Shown here: in pieces, positions 33,791 through 42,824 of the stretch
Layout: every line of letters begins with the position of its first letter
Numbering within the stretch: position 1 is the first letter of the stretch
Position numbers and translations under genes: made by a program
Origin: Ruania halotolerans
Lineage (GTDB): Bacteria > Actinomycetota > Actinomycetes > Actinomycetales > Beutenbergiaceae
NCBI RefSeq assembly: GCF_021049285.1
Contig: NZ_CP088017.1
Location: 4,165,380 to 4,229,379, forward strand
Reading direction: 5' to 3'
DNA: 64,000 nucleotides
Notes under the pieces: generated by a model
What the model saw: the letters and a program-made list of their open reading frames with translations, nothing else
Told to the model about the DNA's origin: nothing
The model's database searches: none

Positions 33791-34717
33791 TCACACTCCG
33801 GCCCCAGGGGCTGGCCGATACGACTTCGCTGCTGCTAATTCAGCCTTCGCCGTCTGTCGGCGACGCCACGCGGCGCTCAGAGATCCCTCGGTCGGTTGAC
33901 CGATGGCGCCGGTCAGGCGGTCCAGGAAGATGGCGAGGAATACGATGGCCAGTCCAGCTTCAAACCCGAGCGCGACGTCCACCGTTGCCAGCGCAGAGGT
34001 CACGATCTTTCCTAGTCCGGGGGCGCCAACGAAACCGGCCATCACGGCCATGGACAGCCCCAGCATGATTACCTGATTGACGCCGGCCATGATGGTCGGC
34101 AATCCAAGGGGCAGTTGGATACCGCGCAGGATCTGGCTCGAGGTTCCACCGAACGCGTGGCCGGCTTCGACCGTCTCGGAGTCGACCTGCCGGATGCCCA
34201 GTTCGGTGAGTCGCACTCCCGGCGCCATGGCGAAGACGATCGTCGCGACCACACCAGGGGCGAACCCGATGCTGAAGAAGATCACCACGGGCACCAGGTA
34301 CACCAGTGCGGGCATCGTCTGCATGAAGTCGAGCACGGGCCGCACCACAGCGCTGACCGTGTCGTTCCGGGCAGCGAGGATCCCCACCGGGATGGCAATG
34401 ATGATCGCCACAATCGTCGCCACAATCACCATGGCCAGCGTCTGCATCGCCGGTTCCCAGAGCTCCATGCTGACGATCAGAGCCATACTGAGCAGGACGA
34501 AAACAGCGAACTTCACCGACCGCACCCATGCCGCTAGCAGCGCGAAGAGCACGACCATCACGAGCGACGGGAGCATCATCAGGACGTCGGTGAGACCTTC
34601 AGAAAGCGAATTGAATGTGTCGCTGATGCCGTCCAGGAGACCGGGGAGGTTCAGTCTGACCCAGTCGACCGCGGAATCGGCGAACTCACCGAGCGGAACG
34701 TGCGGCATGGAGCTCAT
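33791..34717 (-). CDS. Glycine betaine/proline ABC transporter permease
   Basis: 308-residue ProW/OpuAB-type permease with six to seven membrane helices. The BPD coupling motif is in ELGIRQVDSETVEAGHAFGGTSSQILRGIQLPLGLPTIMAGVNQ, where Asp-Ser and GHAFGGT match the family. The N-terminus has an amphipathic section (FADSAVDWVRLNLPGLLDGISDTFNSLSEG) typical of ProW. It overlaps the ATPase stop by 4 bp (ATGA). C-terminal 40 residues are Ala/Arg-rich and cytoplasmic. Confidence 0.9.
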   Translation of the reverse strand: MSSMPHVPLGEFADSAVDWVRLNLPGLLDGISDTFNSLSEGLTDVLMMLPSLVMVVLFALLAAWVRSVKFAVFVLLSMALIVSMELWEPAMQTLAMVIVATIVAIIIAIPVGILAARNDTVSAVVRPVLDFMQTMPALVYLVPVVIFFSIGFAPGVVATIVFAMAPGVRLTELGIRQVDSETVEAGHAFGGTSSQILRGIQLPLGLPTIMAGVNQVIMLGLSMAVMAGFVGAPGLGKIVTSALATVDVALGFEAGLAIVFLAIFLDRLTGAIGQPTEGSLSAAWRRRQTAKAELAAAKSYRPAPGAGV

Positions 34718-35967
34718 CGGGGGCCTCCCATAGCCGTCTCGAGTGCAGGATCGGGTCCGTCGTCGGACGGTTCCGTGTCCGGTTCGGTGTCGGTCTCGGG
34801 AATCGCAAGCGCGCTGAGCAGCGTGACGCGCGGAAGAACTCCCTGCAGCACGCCGGCGTCATTCACCACAGCCAGCGGCGCACGGGTGGCGGCCGCGTGC
34901 TGGAACAGTTCAGCGAGTGGGTCGTCAACGCCCACCTGCGCCACGCCGTCACGTTGGAGCGGCAACGTCTCGGTGCCCTGCCGAACGGCAACGGCCACGT
35001 CGTCTTCCCAGACCACTCCCTGCACGCGGCGGTCCCTACTGACCACCAGCAGCGCCGACGTCTGGTGCTCCCGCATCAGCCGGTGCGCCGCCTTCGGGCC
35101 CGTACCAGGACCGATCACAGCCACGGGCCGCTCCATCACGGCGCCAGCGGTGAGTACTCGGGCGCGGTCCACATCTGCAACGAACTGGGAGACGTAATCG
35201 GTGGCGGGCTCGTTCAGGATCTCCTCGGCCGTGCCGACCTGGACGATGCGACCGTCGCGCATCATCGCGATCCGATCACCCAGCCGCATGGCCTCGTTCA
35301 GATCGTGGGTGATGAACAGGATGGTCTTGCCGAGCTCGGACTGGAGTTCGAGGAGTTGATCCTGCATCTCCTTGCGGATCAACGGGTCGAGCGCGCTGAA
35401 CGCCTCGTCCATCAGCATGACGTCGGTTCCGGCAGCAAGTGCGCGGGCAAGTCCCACGCGCTGGCGCATCCCCCCGGAGAGTTGATCAGGCAGGAAGCCT
35501 CCCCACCCGTCGAGGCCGACCATGCCAAGAGCTTCGTCGGCCTGCTTCTGCCGATCGGCCTTGTTCACTCCGCGCAGCTCAAGAGCGTAGGCGGCGTTCT
35601 CGCCCACGGTCCGGTGCGGCAGCAAGGCGAAGTGCTGGAAGACCATGCTCACCTTGTTGCGGCGAACCTCACGCAAGCCGCTCTTGGACAGGTGGGTAAT
35701 GTCCTCGCCGTCGATTTTCATCGATCCGCCGGTCGGCTCGAGGAGCCCGTTGACCATGCGAATGAGCGTGGATTTGCCGGAACCGGACAGACCCATCACG
35801 ACGAAAATCTCGCCGGGGCTCACCTCGAAATCGGCGTCGATGACCGCCGCCGTGAGTCCCTCTTTCGTGAGCTGCTCTCGGGAGGCGCCCTCGCGGAGCA
35901 TGGGTAGACCTCGCTCGGGACGGCGCCCAAAGATCTTTGTCAGGCCGGATGCCTCAATGGCTGGCAC
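34714..35967 (-). CDS. Glycine betaine/proline ABC transporter ATPase with CBS domains
   Basis: 417-residue ProV/OpuAA-type ATPase. NBD: Walker A GLSGSGKST, Q-loop SMVFQHFALLPHRTV, signature QLSGGMRQR, Walker B VMLMDEAFSALD, H-loop LFITHDLNEAMRLGD. It is followed by a CBS-domain pair (about residues 275-395; TSALLVVSRDRRVQGVV), the ionic-strength sensor of these transporters, and an acidic C-terminal tail (ETDTEPDTEPSDDGPD). A GTG at 35967 (MPAIEASGLTKIFG) with GGGAG upstream is chosen over a longer ORF; this matches the usual ProV start. The acidic tail is longer than usual and could tune salt activation. First gene of the operon; no operator recognised in 35968-36216. Confidence 0.9.
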   Translation of the reverse strand: MPAIEASGLTKIFGRRPERGLPMLREGASREQLTKEGLTAAVIDADFEVSPGEIFVVMGLSGSGKSTLIRMVNGLLEPTGGSMKIDGEDITHLSKSGLREVRRNKVSMVFQHFALLPHRTVGENAAYALELRGVNKADRQKQADEALGMVGLDGWGGFLPDQLSGGMRQRVGLARALAAGTDVMLMDEAFSALDPLIRKEMQDQLLELQSELGKTILFITHDLNEAMRLGDRIAMMRDGRIVQVGTAEEILNEPATDYVSQFVADVDRARVLTAGAVMERPVAVIGPGTGPKAAHRLMREHQTSALLVVSRDRRVQGVVWEDDVAVAVRQGTETLPLQRDGVAQVGVDDPLAELFQHAAATRAPLAVVNDAGVLQGVLPRVTLLSALAIPETDTEPDTEPSDDGPDPALETAMGGPR

Positions 35968-36216
35968 GGTGCTCCCAGGTCGGGTTCGCGGGCAATCACC
36001 GGGCGGCTGGAACGCCCCCGGCGGCATGTCGGTCGGAGCCCGTCACGGGCCACACGTGTTCACACGACGTTTCTTGAGTCTGCCTTACGTCTATCCGTGC
36101 AGCGCGCCGCGTTACCGAATCGATATGTCCCAGCGGGGGTACGTGTGGCTGGCGTCACGATCTACCGCTCGCTTCTCCACGCCCCCATCGGCCTCCGATT
36201 CGCTACGTTCGCACCT

Positions 36217-37167
36217 ATGACAACCTCTCCCATGACCGGTGTGATGCTCCCCCGCGATCTGGATGCCTCGACCGTTCGAACGTTCGCTCGCCGCTCGGAG
36301 GAACTGGGGTTCGCCGAGCTGTGGGTGGTGGAGGATCTCGGCTTCCGGGGCGGAATCGCCCAAGCCACGCTCGCACTCTCGGCCACCGAGACGATCAGGG
36401 TGGGTCTGGGCATCCTTCCAGCCGGTGCCCGGAACGTGGCATTCGCGGCCATGGAACTGGCGAGCCTGGCTCAGCTCTTTCCCGGCCGGCTCGATGCCGG
36501 AATCGGCCACGGTATGCCGGATTGGATGCGCTCCGTCGGTGCGTGGCCGGATCGACCACTGACGGCGTTGACCGCCTACACCCAAGGGTTGCGCGAGATG
36601 CTGGCGGGCCGCCCGCTTCCGGGAGCCGAGTCCGTGGTGCTCGATCCGAGTTCCGTCCCTGCCCACGCTCCGGACCTGCTCCTCGGAGTGCGCGGGCCGA
36701 AATCGTTGGCCGTCAGCGGCCGCATCGCCGATGGCACCGTACTGGCCGAACCGTGCGCCCCTGCCTACGTGCGGGCCGCCATCGATCAGATCGCGGCCGG
36801 CAGGCCGCACCGCGTGGTGGCGTACAACGTGGCGAGCGTGCACGAGGACTACGCGACCGCCGTCGGCAATGCCCGGCCTTCCCTGGCTGCCATCGGCGAA
36901 CCGGACTGGGCGCCACATATTGCTCCGCTGGATTTCGCTGAGGAGTTCGCGCAGCTGCGCAGGCGCTGCAGCTCCCCGCAGGAGTTCGCGAGCGCGATGC
37001 CCGCACCATGGGTTCACGAACTCGCTCTCGCGGGAACTCCGGATCAGGTACGCGCCCGGTTGATCGAGCTGGGAGAGGTTGGCGTCACGAGCAATGTGCT
37101 CATTCCTGCCGGCATTGACCTCCGCGATCCGCTACCAGCGTTGGAGTCCCTCGCCCTAGTGCTCTGA
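36217..37167 (+). CDS. LLM-class flavin-dependent oxidoreductase
   Basis: 316-residue luciferase-like TIM-barrel oxidoreductase. Landmarks: FARRSEELGFAELWVVEDLGFRGGI near the N-terminus, IRVGLGILPAGARNVAFAAMELASLAQLFPGRLDAGIGHG, the flavin-phosphate region LLLGVRGPKSLAVSGRIADGTVLAEP and a C-terminal LAGTPDQVRARLIELGEVGVTSNVLIP. The fold uses FMN or the deazaflavin F420; F420 use would pair with the nearby Ddn-like protein. ATG at 36217 lacks a clear ribosome binding site (it may be near-leaderless). Substrate unknown. Confidence 0.82.
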   Translation: MTTSPMTGVMLPRDLDASTVRTFARRSEELGFAELWVVEDLGFRGGIAQATLALSATETIRVGLGILPAGARNVAFAAMELASLAQLFPGRLDAGIGHGMPDWMRSVGAWPDRPLTALTAYTQGLREMLAGRPLPGAESVVLDPSSVPAHAPDLLLGVRGPKSLAVSGRIADGTVLAEPCAPAYVRAAIDQIAAGRPHRVVAYNVASVHEDYATAVGNARPSLAAIGEPDWAPHIAPLDFAEEFAQLRRRCSSPQEFASAMPAPWVHELALAGTPDQVRARLIELGEVGVTSNVLIPAGIDLRDPLPALESLALVL

Positions 37168-37265
37168 GGAGGGATTTCAGAATCACATTCCTTACATGAA
37201 AGTCGCCCGCCCGCAACACCCGGTGTGCCACAGTGCATCCACCTCATGGAGAACGGGAGACCACG

Positions 37266-38807
37266 GTGGATCTGCTCGGCAGCATCAGCAACGTCATCTG
37301 GAGCAACGTCTTCGTCTATCTCTGCCTGGGAACGGGACTGTACTTCTCACTCCGGTCGCGGTTCGTCCAACTCCGGCAGGTGCCGGAGATGGTGCGACTG
37401 ATGATCAAGGGTGAGAAGTCACCTTCTGGTGTCTCCTCCTTCCAGGCCCTGACGATCTCCTTGGCCGGCCGTGTGGGCACCGGCAATATCGCCGGGGTCG
37501 CCACCGCGATCGCCTTCGGAGGGCCCGGTGCATTGTTCTGGATGTGGGTGATGGCATTCCTGGGCGCATCCACCTCGTTCGTCGAGTGCACTCTCGGCCA
37601 GATCTACAAGACCCGCGACCCTCTGACAGGCGAATACCGCGGCGGGCCCGCGTATTACCTCAGTCGCGCGTACCGGCACACCCGCGCCGCCCCCGCGTTG
37701 AAGGTCTACGGGCTGATCTTCGCCATCGTCACGGTGATTGCCATGGGCACATTGCTCCCGGGCGTGCAGTCGAACTCCATGGCGATGGCAATGCACAACG
37801 CCTGGCAGATCCCCACCTGGGCAGTGGGCGCCGGCCTGATCATCGTGCTCGCGTTCATCATCATCGGCGGAATCAAGCGGATCGCGAACTTCGCCTCCGT
37901 GGTGGTTCCGTTCATGGCGGTGCTCTACATCATCGCCGCACTCGTCGCAGTCTTCGTGAACGCCGACGCGATCCCAGGCGTGATCAGCCTGATCATCTCC
38001 AGCGCTTTCGGAGCGGATGCCGCCTTCGGCGCCATCATCGGCAGTGCCGTGCTGTGGGGCGTCAAGCGCGGCATCTACTCCAACGAGGCCGGGCAGGGTT
38101 CCGGGCCACATGCCGCCGCTGCCGCTGAGGTCTCTCACCCGGCGAAGCAGGGTTTGGTGCAGTCCTTTGCGGTGTATATCGACACATTGCTCGTCTGCTC
38201 GGCCACCGGGTTCCTGATCCTGTCCACCGGTGCCTACCGGGTGTTCGAGGGGGAGAGCGCCGATGGTGCCGTCCTCGCTGACCCGGGCGTTCTCGACGCC
38301 GGCGTCGAAGTGGGTCCCACCTACTCCCAGGCGGCCTTCGACACCGTCTTCACCGGGGCCGGCGCCACGTTCATCGCGATTTCGCTGCTGTTCTTCTGCC
38401 TCACCACCCTGATCGCGTACTACTACATGGCCGAGACGAACCTGCGGTACGTGCTCGGGACGGCGGCCAAGCGGGTGGTGGCTGGTATCCCTCTGGGCGC
38501 GCTCGCCACCCGGATACTGCAGGCCGCGGCGCTGGCTGCCGCGTTCATCGGCTGCGTGAGTACGGCCGAGGAGGCCTGGATCGCCGGCGACATCGGGGTG
38601 GGGCTGATGGCGTGGCTGAACGTGGTGGGAATCCTGCTCCTGCAGGGTCCGGCGTTCAAGGCCCTGCGGGATTACGAGCGACAGAAGCGAGACGGGCTCG
38701 ATCCACTCTTCGACCCCGTCCCGCTCGGGATCGTCGGTGCGGATCTGTGGGAGACCCGCGATCCGGAGACCGGGATGGAACGGGTCAGCGGCGCTACCGC
38801 GCCTTAG
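37266..38807 (+). CDS. AGCS-family sodium:alanine/glycine symporter
   Basis: 513-residue symporter of the alanine/glycine:cation family (AgcS/DagA), about ten helices. Landmarks: the N-terminal SNVFVYLCLGTGLYFSLRSRFVQLRQ, the substrate loop SFQALTISLAGRVGTGNIAGVATAIAFGGPGALFWMWV and KRGIYSNEAGQGSGPHAAAAAEVSHPAKQG. The motif TGNIAGVA and SNEAGQGSG are diagnostic. GTG at 37266 has GGGAGA upstream and keeps normal length. It imports Ala, Gly or similar with Na+. No glycine riboswitch was recognised in its 98-bp leader. Stop TAG shares bases with the stop of the convergent helR gene. Confidence 0.92.
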   Translation: MDLLGSISNVIWSNVFVYLCLGTGLYFSLRSRFVQLRQVPEMVRLMIKGEKSPSGVSSFQALTISLAGRVGTGNIAGVATAIAFGGPGALFWMWVMAFLGASTSFVECTLGQIYKTRDPLTGEYRGGPAYYLSRAYRHTRAAPALKVYGLIFAIVTVIAMGTLLPGVQSNSMAMAMHNAWQIPTWAVGAGLIIVLAFIIIGGIKRIANFASVVVPFMAVLYIIAALVAVFVNADAIPGVISLIISSAFGADAAFGAIIGSAVLWGVKRGIYSNEAGQGSGPHAAAAAEVSHPAKQGLVQSFAVYIDTLLVCSATGFLILSTGAYRVFEGESADGAVLADPGVLDAGVEVGPTYSQAAFDTVFTGAGATFIAISLLFFCLTTLIAYYYMAETNLRYVLGTAAKRVVAGIPLGALATRILQAAALAAAFIGCVSTAEEAWIAGDIGVGLMAWLNVVGILLLQGPAFKALRDYERQKRDGLDPLFDPVPLGIVGADLWETRDPETGMERVSGATAP

Positions 38808-40951
38808 CTGAGCACCACCAGCTCCCGCGTGGTGCGGGTCATCGCCACGTACCGATCCACGGCCCCTTCGATCCCGTCTCCGAAAGCGTCGGGATCGACC
38901 AGCACGACCAGGTCGAACTCCAGACCCTTGGCGAGTTCCGCCGTCAGGGACTGCACCCGCTCGCGTGGGGCGAAGGTGGGATCGCCGATCACGCACGCGA
39001 CGCCGTCGGGGTTCTCGGCGAGCCACGCCTGGAGCACCGCCTCCCGCTCGGCACGATTCCCGTGGCGCACGCCGATGCCGCTGCTGCGGATGGAGGTCGG
39101 CACATTCGCATCGGGTAATGCGGCACGGATCACCGGTTCGGCCTCAGCCATCACTTCCGACGGCGTCCGGTAGTTGATGCCCAGCGTCGCCTGGGTGATC
39201 CGGTGCAGGCCCACCCGCTCGAGTCGCTCGGTCCAGGTCTCGGTGAATCCGTGCCGGGCCTGCGCGCGGTCACCGACGATGGTGAAACTTCCCGAGGGGC
39301 AGCGGGCGAGCAGCATCTGCCATTCGGCATCGGTGAGCTCCTGTGCCTCGTCCACCACGATGTGCGCGAACGGTCCGGCGAGCCGGTCCGGGGTCGCGCG
39401 CGGGAGACCGGAATCATCCACGAGCGCATTGCGCAGATCCTCTCCCCGGAGCATCTGCATGACCTGCAGGTCGGAGTCATCGGTCTCCATCAGGTGCTCG
39501 ACCACGTTCGACATCTCCTCCCGGTCGGCCTCGATCGTGGCCTGCCGGCGCCGCCGGCGGCTGGACTCCTCGGCGTCGCCGAGCAGGCGGCGGGCAGCAT
39601 CGAGCAGGGGCAGATCACTCACCGTCCACGCGTCCGGAACGGCGCGCTGCAGCTGCCGGATCTCTTCGCGGGTGAGCCATGGGGCGCACAGGCGCAGGAA
39701 CGCAGGCACGGTCCACAGGTCACCGATCAGATCGGTCGGGGAGAGCATCGGCCAGGAGCGGACCATCTCCTCGCGCAGCTCGTGATGCTGGGTGAGGGAA
39801 CGGCGCAGTTGATCGGCCGGGACCTCGTCGTCGTGTTTGTCGATCAGGATGTCCAGCAGTGCCTCCCAGACGTCGTCACGGGCCTCGTTGTGGGGGGCGT
39901 GCGGGTCGGCGGCGCTGAACGCCTCAGCCCAGTCCTGCGGTGTCAGCCGCACGACTGTCCACGGTGTTCTCACGGTGAACGGTTCTGTGGGCGGCTCCTG
40001 GTACCAGCGGATGCCGGTGGTCACCGCCTTGATCATCCGGGCGTCGGCCTTGAGCCGGGCGACCCCGAGGTCCGGTTCGGGTGCCGCATCGGAGCCCTCG
40101 GGGATGAGGTGGCGCAGCGTGCAGGTGGCCACGCCTTCTTCGCCGAGGCTGGGGAGCACATCGCTGACGTAGTGCAGGTAGGGCTGGTGCGGGCCGACGA
40201 CGAGTACCCCGCCCCGCCCTTCACCGAGCCGTGGGTCGGAGTAGAGCAGGTAGGCGGCGCGGTGCAGGGCCACCACGGTCTTGCCCGTGCCGGGGCCGCC
40301 GTCGACGACGAGCCCGCCCTGTGAGGAGGCGCGGATGATGGCATTCTGGTCGGCCTGGAGGGTGCCGAGCACGTCGCGCATCTTGGCTGACCGACTGGTA
40401 CCGAGGCTCGCGATGAAGGAGGACTGGTCGTCCAGCGCGGCGTGCCCTTCGAGGGCCGCCAAGTCCGAGCTGCTGAACACCTCGTCCCAGTAGTCGGTGA
40501 TCCGGCCACGCGACCAGCGGTACCGGCGGCGGCTCGCGATGCCCATCGGATCGGCATGGGTGGCGCCGAAGAACGGTTCGGCCGCAGGTGAGCGCCAGTC
40601 CACGAGCAGACGGCGGCCGGTGGCGTCGGTCAGGCCGAGGCGGCCTACGTAGGTGGTCTCCCCGCCGTCGGAGACCATCCGGCCGAGCACCAGGTCCAGG
40701 CCGAATCGGCGGATGGTGCGTAGGCGCGAGGTGAGCCGGTGGATGTTCAGATCGCGTTCCAGGGCATCCTGGCCACCCCCGCCCGGCTGTTTGCGCAGAG
40801 TGTCGATGCGGTCGGAGAGGTCAGCGATCTGATTCTCGACGGTGGCGGCGAGGGTGGCGAAGTACTGGTCGTCGGCCTCGATGAGGGCCGGGTCGGCCTT
40901 GGCGGCGAGGGATTCGGGGAGGTGAAAGGCGGTGAGCGGGGACGGGATCAC
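38804..40951 (-). CDS. helR: HelD/HelR-type RNA polymerase recycling ATPase
   Basis: 715-residue superfamily 1 helicase-like ATPase of the HelD class, acting on RNA polymerase rather than DNA: it enters the channels of stalled or drug-bound polymerase and releases it. The N-terminal coiled-coil arm is at about residues 20-80 (PALIEADDQYFATLAATVENQIADL), Walker A DGGPGTGKT at 217-225, Walker B HIVVDEAQELTDAEW, and UvrD-like motifs GDRAQARHG and the C-terminal AKGLEFDLVVLVDPD and AMTRTTRELVVLS. The opening TAFHLPESLAAKADPALI is typical of HelR, a rifamycin-resistance form of HelD known in Streptomyces. GTG at 40951. A palindrome like the rifamycin-associated element sits 63 bp upstream. Its stop overlaps that of the convergent symporter. 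Confidence 0.88.
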   Translation of the reverse strand: MIPSPLTAFHLPESLAAKADPALIEADDQYFATLAATVENQIADLSDRIDTLRKQPGGGGQDALERDLNIHRLTSRLRTIRRFGLDLVLGRMVSDGGETTYVGRLGLTDATGRRLLVDWRSPAAEPFFGATHADPMGIASRRRYRWSRGRITDYWDEVFSSSDLAALEGHAALDDQSSFIASLGTSRSAKMRDVLGTLQADQNAIIRASSQGGLVVDGGPGTGKTVVALHRAAYLLYSDPRLGEGRGGVLVVGPHQPYLHYVSDVLPSLGEEGVATCTLRHLIPEGSDAAPEPDLGVARLKADARMIKAVTTGIRWYQEPPTEPFTVRTPWTVVRLTPQDWAEAFSAADPHAPHNEARDDVWEALLDILIDKHDDEVPADQLRRSLTQHHELREEMVRSWPMLSPTDLIGDLWTVPAFLRLCAPWLTREEIRQLQRAVPDAWTVSDLPLLDAARRLLGDAEESSRRRRRQATIEADREEMSNVVEHLMETDDSDLQVMQMLRGEDLRNALVDDSGLPRATPDRLAGPFAHIVVDEAQELTDAEWQMLLARCPSGSFTIVGDRAQARHGFTETWTERLERVGLHRITQATLGINYRTPSEVMAEAEPVIRAALPDANVPTSIRSSGIGVRHGNRAEREAVLQAWLAENPDGVACVIGDPTFAPRERVQSLTAELAKGLEFDLVVLVDPDAFGDGIEGAVDRYVAMTRTTRELVVLS

Positions 40952-41013
40952 AGGGCGGCTCCGAGGTGGCGAACGGACCCGGTCGGGCGGGTACGAGCGA
41001 CGATTCTCGCCCC

Positions 41014-41044
41014 CATGGGGGCCCTTGCCGCAAGGCCCCCCATG
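41014..41044. promoter_or_regulatory. 31-nt palindrome resembling rifamycin-associated element
   Basis: Arms CATGGGGG/CCCCCATG (outer 8 bp) and CCTTGC/GCAAGG (inner 6 bp) around a single central base, with one mismatched pair between them: 14 of 15 arm positions pair. On the minus strand the core reads CTTGCGGCAAG, which agrees with my memory of the rifamycin-associated element (RAE) found before rifamycin inactivation and helR genes. It lies 63-93 bp before the helR start. Confidence 0.7.
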
Positions 41045-41125
41045 AGATATACCTTGGAAGAGGCAAGGGAAACCGCACAGTTCGCGAGTGATCCGCCTCA
41101 GGCGCCGGGTGCAGCAGCCTCCGTT

Positions 41126-41145
41126 CCTGCGGTCCCGGCCGCAGG
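41126..41145. terminator. Hairpin after the arabinofuranosidase gene
   Basis: CCTGCGG-tcccgg-CCGCAGG, a perfect 7-bp stem with 6-nt loop, 9 bp beyond the stop codon of the minus-strand sugar operon. Confidence 0.6.
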
Positions 41146-41153
41146 CCGCACCA

Positions 41154-42824
41154 TCAGGCGCGCTCCAGCGTCAGCACAGTGATGGAGTGGGGCGGCAGCA
41201 GCCACCCTCCGCCGTCGGCGTCGACCTGCCCGTGGTCTCGCACGGTGACGGCGTCCGGCTGGGTCAGATCGTTCACGGTGTTCACGCCATCCAGATCCCC
41301 TCCGAGGCAGCGCAGGTGCGCCTGCCGCGGACCGTCGGCGCTGCCGTCGATCACGGGGCGTACGCGGATAGCCTCATCCCGGTGCCGGTTGATGACGGCC
41401 AGACGCACCGTGCCGTCGTCGGCCCGGGTGGCACACGCGTCCACAAACGGAACCGTCATCGGAACGGCGGTCTGCTCGCCGCGACCGCTTCGCTGATCGC
41501 CCTGGCGAACGTTCGCCGACCGTGCCGGGCCATCAACCGCACACGGCAGGACCGTGCGGCCGGTGTGATGGCGATACAGGTTCCACACGTGGTAGATCGC
41601 CGAACGGAAGGCCCCGCCTGGGCGGGCGACGACGAGGCCGTTGGCATTGACCAAGTTGACGGGATTGGCCATCGCCACCGGTGCGGCCGAACCTGCCGTG
41701 CGGTGGATCGCGTGGAACACCCCAGCGCAGAAGACGGCATCGCCGATGGTGCGCGGGCTCCATCGGTTGACGCGCACGCCGCCCGGCCAGTCGGCTACCG
41801 GCGTGGTCTCCCGCGGGGCGACGCCGCCGTCAGCTCCGGCTTGCGGGGCAGGCCAGGATGTGGGTTCGAGATGGCGCATAGTCCACTCGTCGAGCGCGAG
41901 GGCAGGCGGGCGATCGAGCCCAGCCTCGAGGGCCAGGTCCGTGACGAGTTGGGAGTAGGTGGAGATCTCCTGTTCGAAGTAGAGCGACTGGGCGACCATG
42001 GCGTCATAGTCGTCACCCGCCCACAGGTGGTTGCTCGCCCCATAAAGGTGCAGGGAGACGTAGTCGAGGTAGCGTCCGGCTCTGGTCAGCAGCGGACGGG
42101 TCCACGCCTCCTGGTTCCACGGGATGCCGACGCCGATGAGACGGATGTCCGGATCGACGGCGCGCATGAACCGGGCATGCTCGAGCGCATCGGCCGCGTA
42201 CTGCTCGGCCGTGCGGTGACCCATCTGCCACGGCCCGTACACCTCGTTACCGACCCCCCAGTAGCGGACGTTCCACGGTTCGCTCCGGCCATTGGCTGCC
42301 CGGCGCCGGGTGAGGGCGGTGTCCTGGTGGGCGTTGGTGTACTCGACCCATCGCACCGCCTCGTCCACATCACGCGCTGAATGTGCGAGATACGCCGGCG
42401 CGCCGACCTGCTCGCACCAGGCAAGGAACTCGTCGGTGCCGAACCGGTTGGTCTCCAGCTCGCCCCAGGCCAGCTCGAGGCGGGTGGGCCGCTCGTCTCG
42501 CGGTCCCACGGCGTCCTCCCAGTGGTAGGCGGAGGTGAAGTTCCCGCCGGGCCAGCGGATGACGCCGGGCTCCAGGTCGCGGACCAGGTCCAGGACGTCG
42601 GAGCGCACGCCCTGGAGGAGACCGGGTTCGTCGACGGCGAGGGCCGAGCCCTCATCGAGAACGCCGCCCTCGATGTTGCCGAAGAATGCGGACTCGAGGA
42701 AGTGGCCGTAGATGTCGTCGTCGATGCGGCCCAACGGGTGGTGCGAATCGACGGCGATCACGGCCTCGCGCGGCTGGGCGAAGGGGTGAGGGTCGGGCAT
42801 GACGAGGGGCTCCGATCGGGTCAT
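41154..42824 (-). CDS. GH51 alpha-L-arabinofuranosidase, intracellular
   Basis: 556-residue glycoside hydrolase family 51 enzyme that removes terminal L-arabinofuranose from arabinan or arabinoxylan oligosaccharides. The acid/base Glu194 is in YWGVGNEVYGPW and the nucleophile Glu313 in LALDEWTMRH, both in the family context. The substrate-pocket stretch RWPGGNFTSAYHWEDAVGP (about 90-108) is also conserved. There is no signal peptide, so it acts on imported oligosaccharides. The ATG at 42824 overlaps the permease stop by ATGA. It is the last gene of a minus-strand operon (binding protein, two permeases, GH51), closed by a hairpin. Sulfatases opposite suggest that the native substrate carries sulfate groups. 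Confidence 0.9.
   Translation of the reverse strand: MTRSEPLVMPDPHPFAQPREAVIAVDSHHPLGRIDDDIYGHFLESAFFGNIEGGVLDEGSALAVDEPGLLQGVRSDVLDLVRDLEPGVIRWPGGNFTSAYHWEDAVGPRDERPTRLELAWGELETNRFGTDEFLAWCEQVGAPAYLAHSARDVDEAVRWVEYTNAHQDTALTRRRAANGRSEPWNVRYWGVGNEVYGPWQMGHRTAEQYAADALEHARFMRAVDPDIRLIGVGIPWNQEAWTRPLLTRAGRYLDYVSLHLYGASNHLWAGDDYDAMVAQSLYFEQEISTYSQLVTDLALEAGLDRPPALALDEWTMRHLEPTSWPAPQAGADGGVAPRETTPVADWPGGVRVNRWSPRTIGDAVFCAGVFHAIHRTAGSAAPVAMANPVNLVNANGLVVARPGGAFRSAIYHVWNLYRHHTGRTVLPCAVDGPARSANVRQGDQRSGRGEQTAVPMTVPFVDACATRADDGTVRLAVINRHRDEAIRVRPVIDGSADGPRQAHLRCLGGDLDGVNTVNDLTQPDAVTVRDHGQVDADGGGWLLPPHSITVLTLERA

Noticed and set aside
37168-37265. Glycine riboswitch before the AGCS symporter
   Set aside because: The 98-bp leader is too short and lacks the tandem aptamer pattern.
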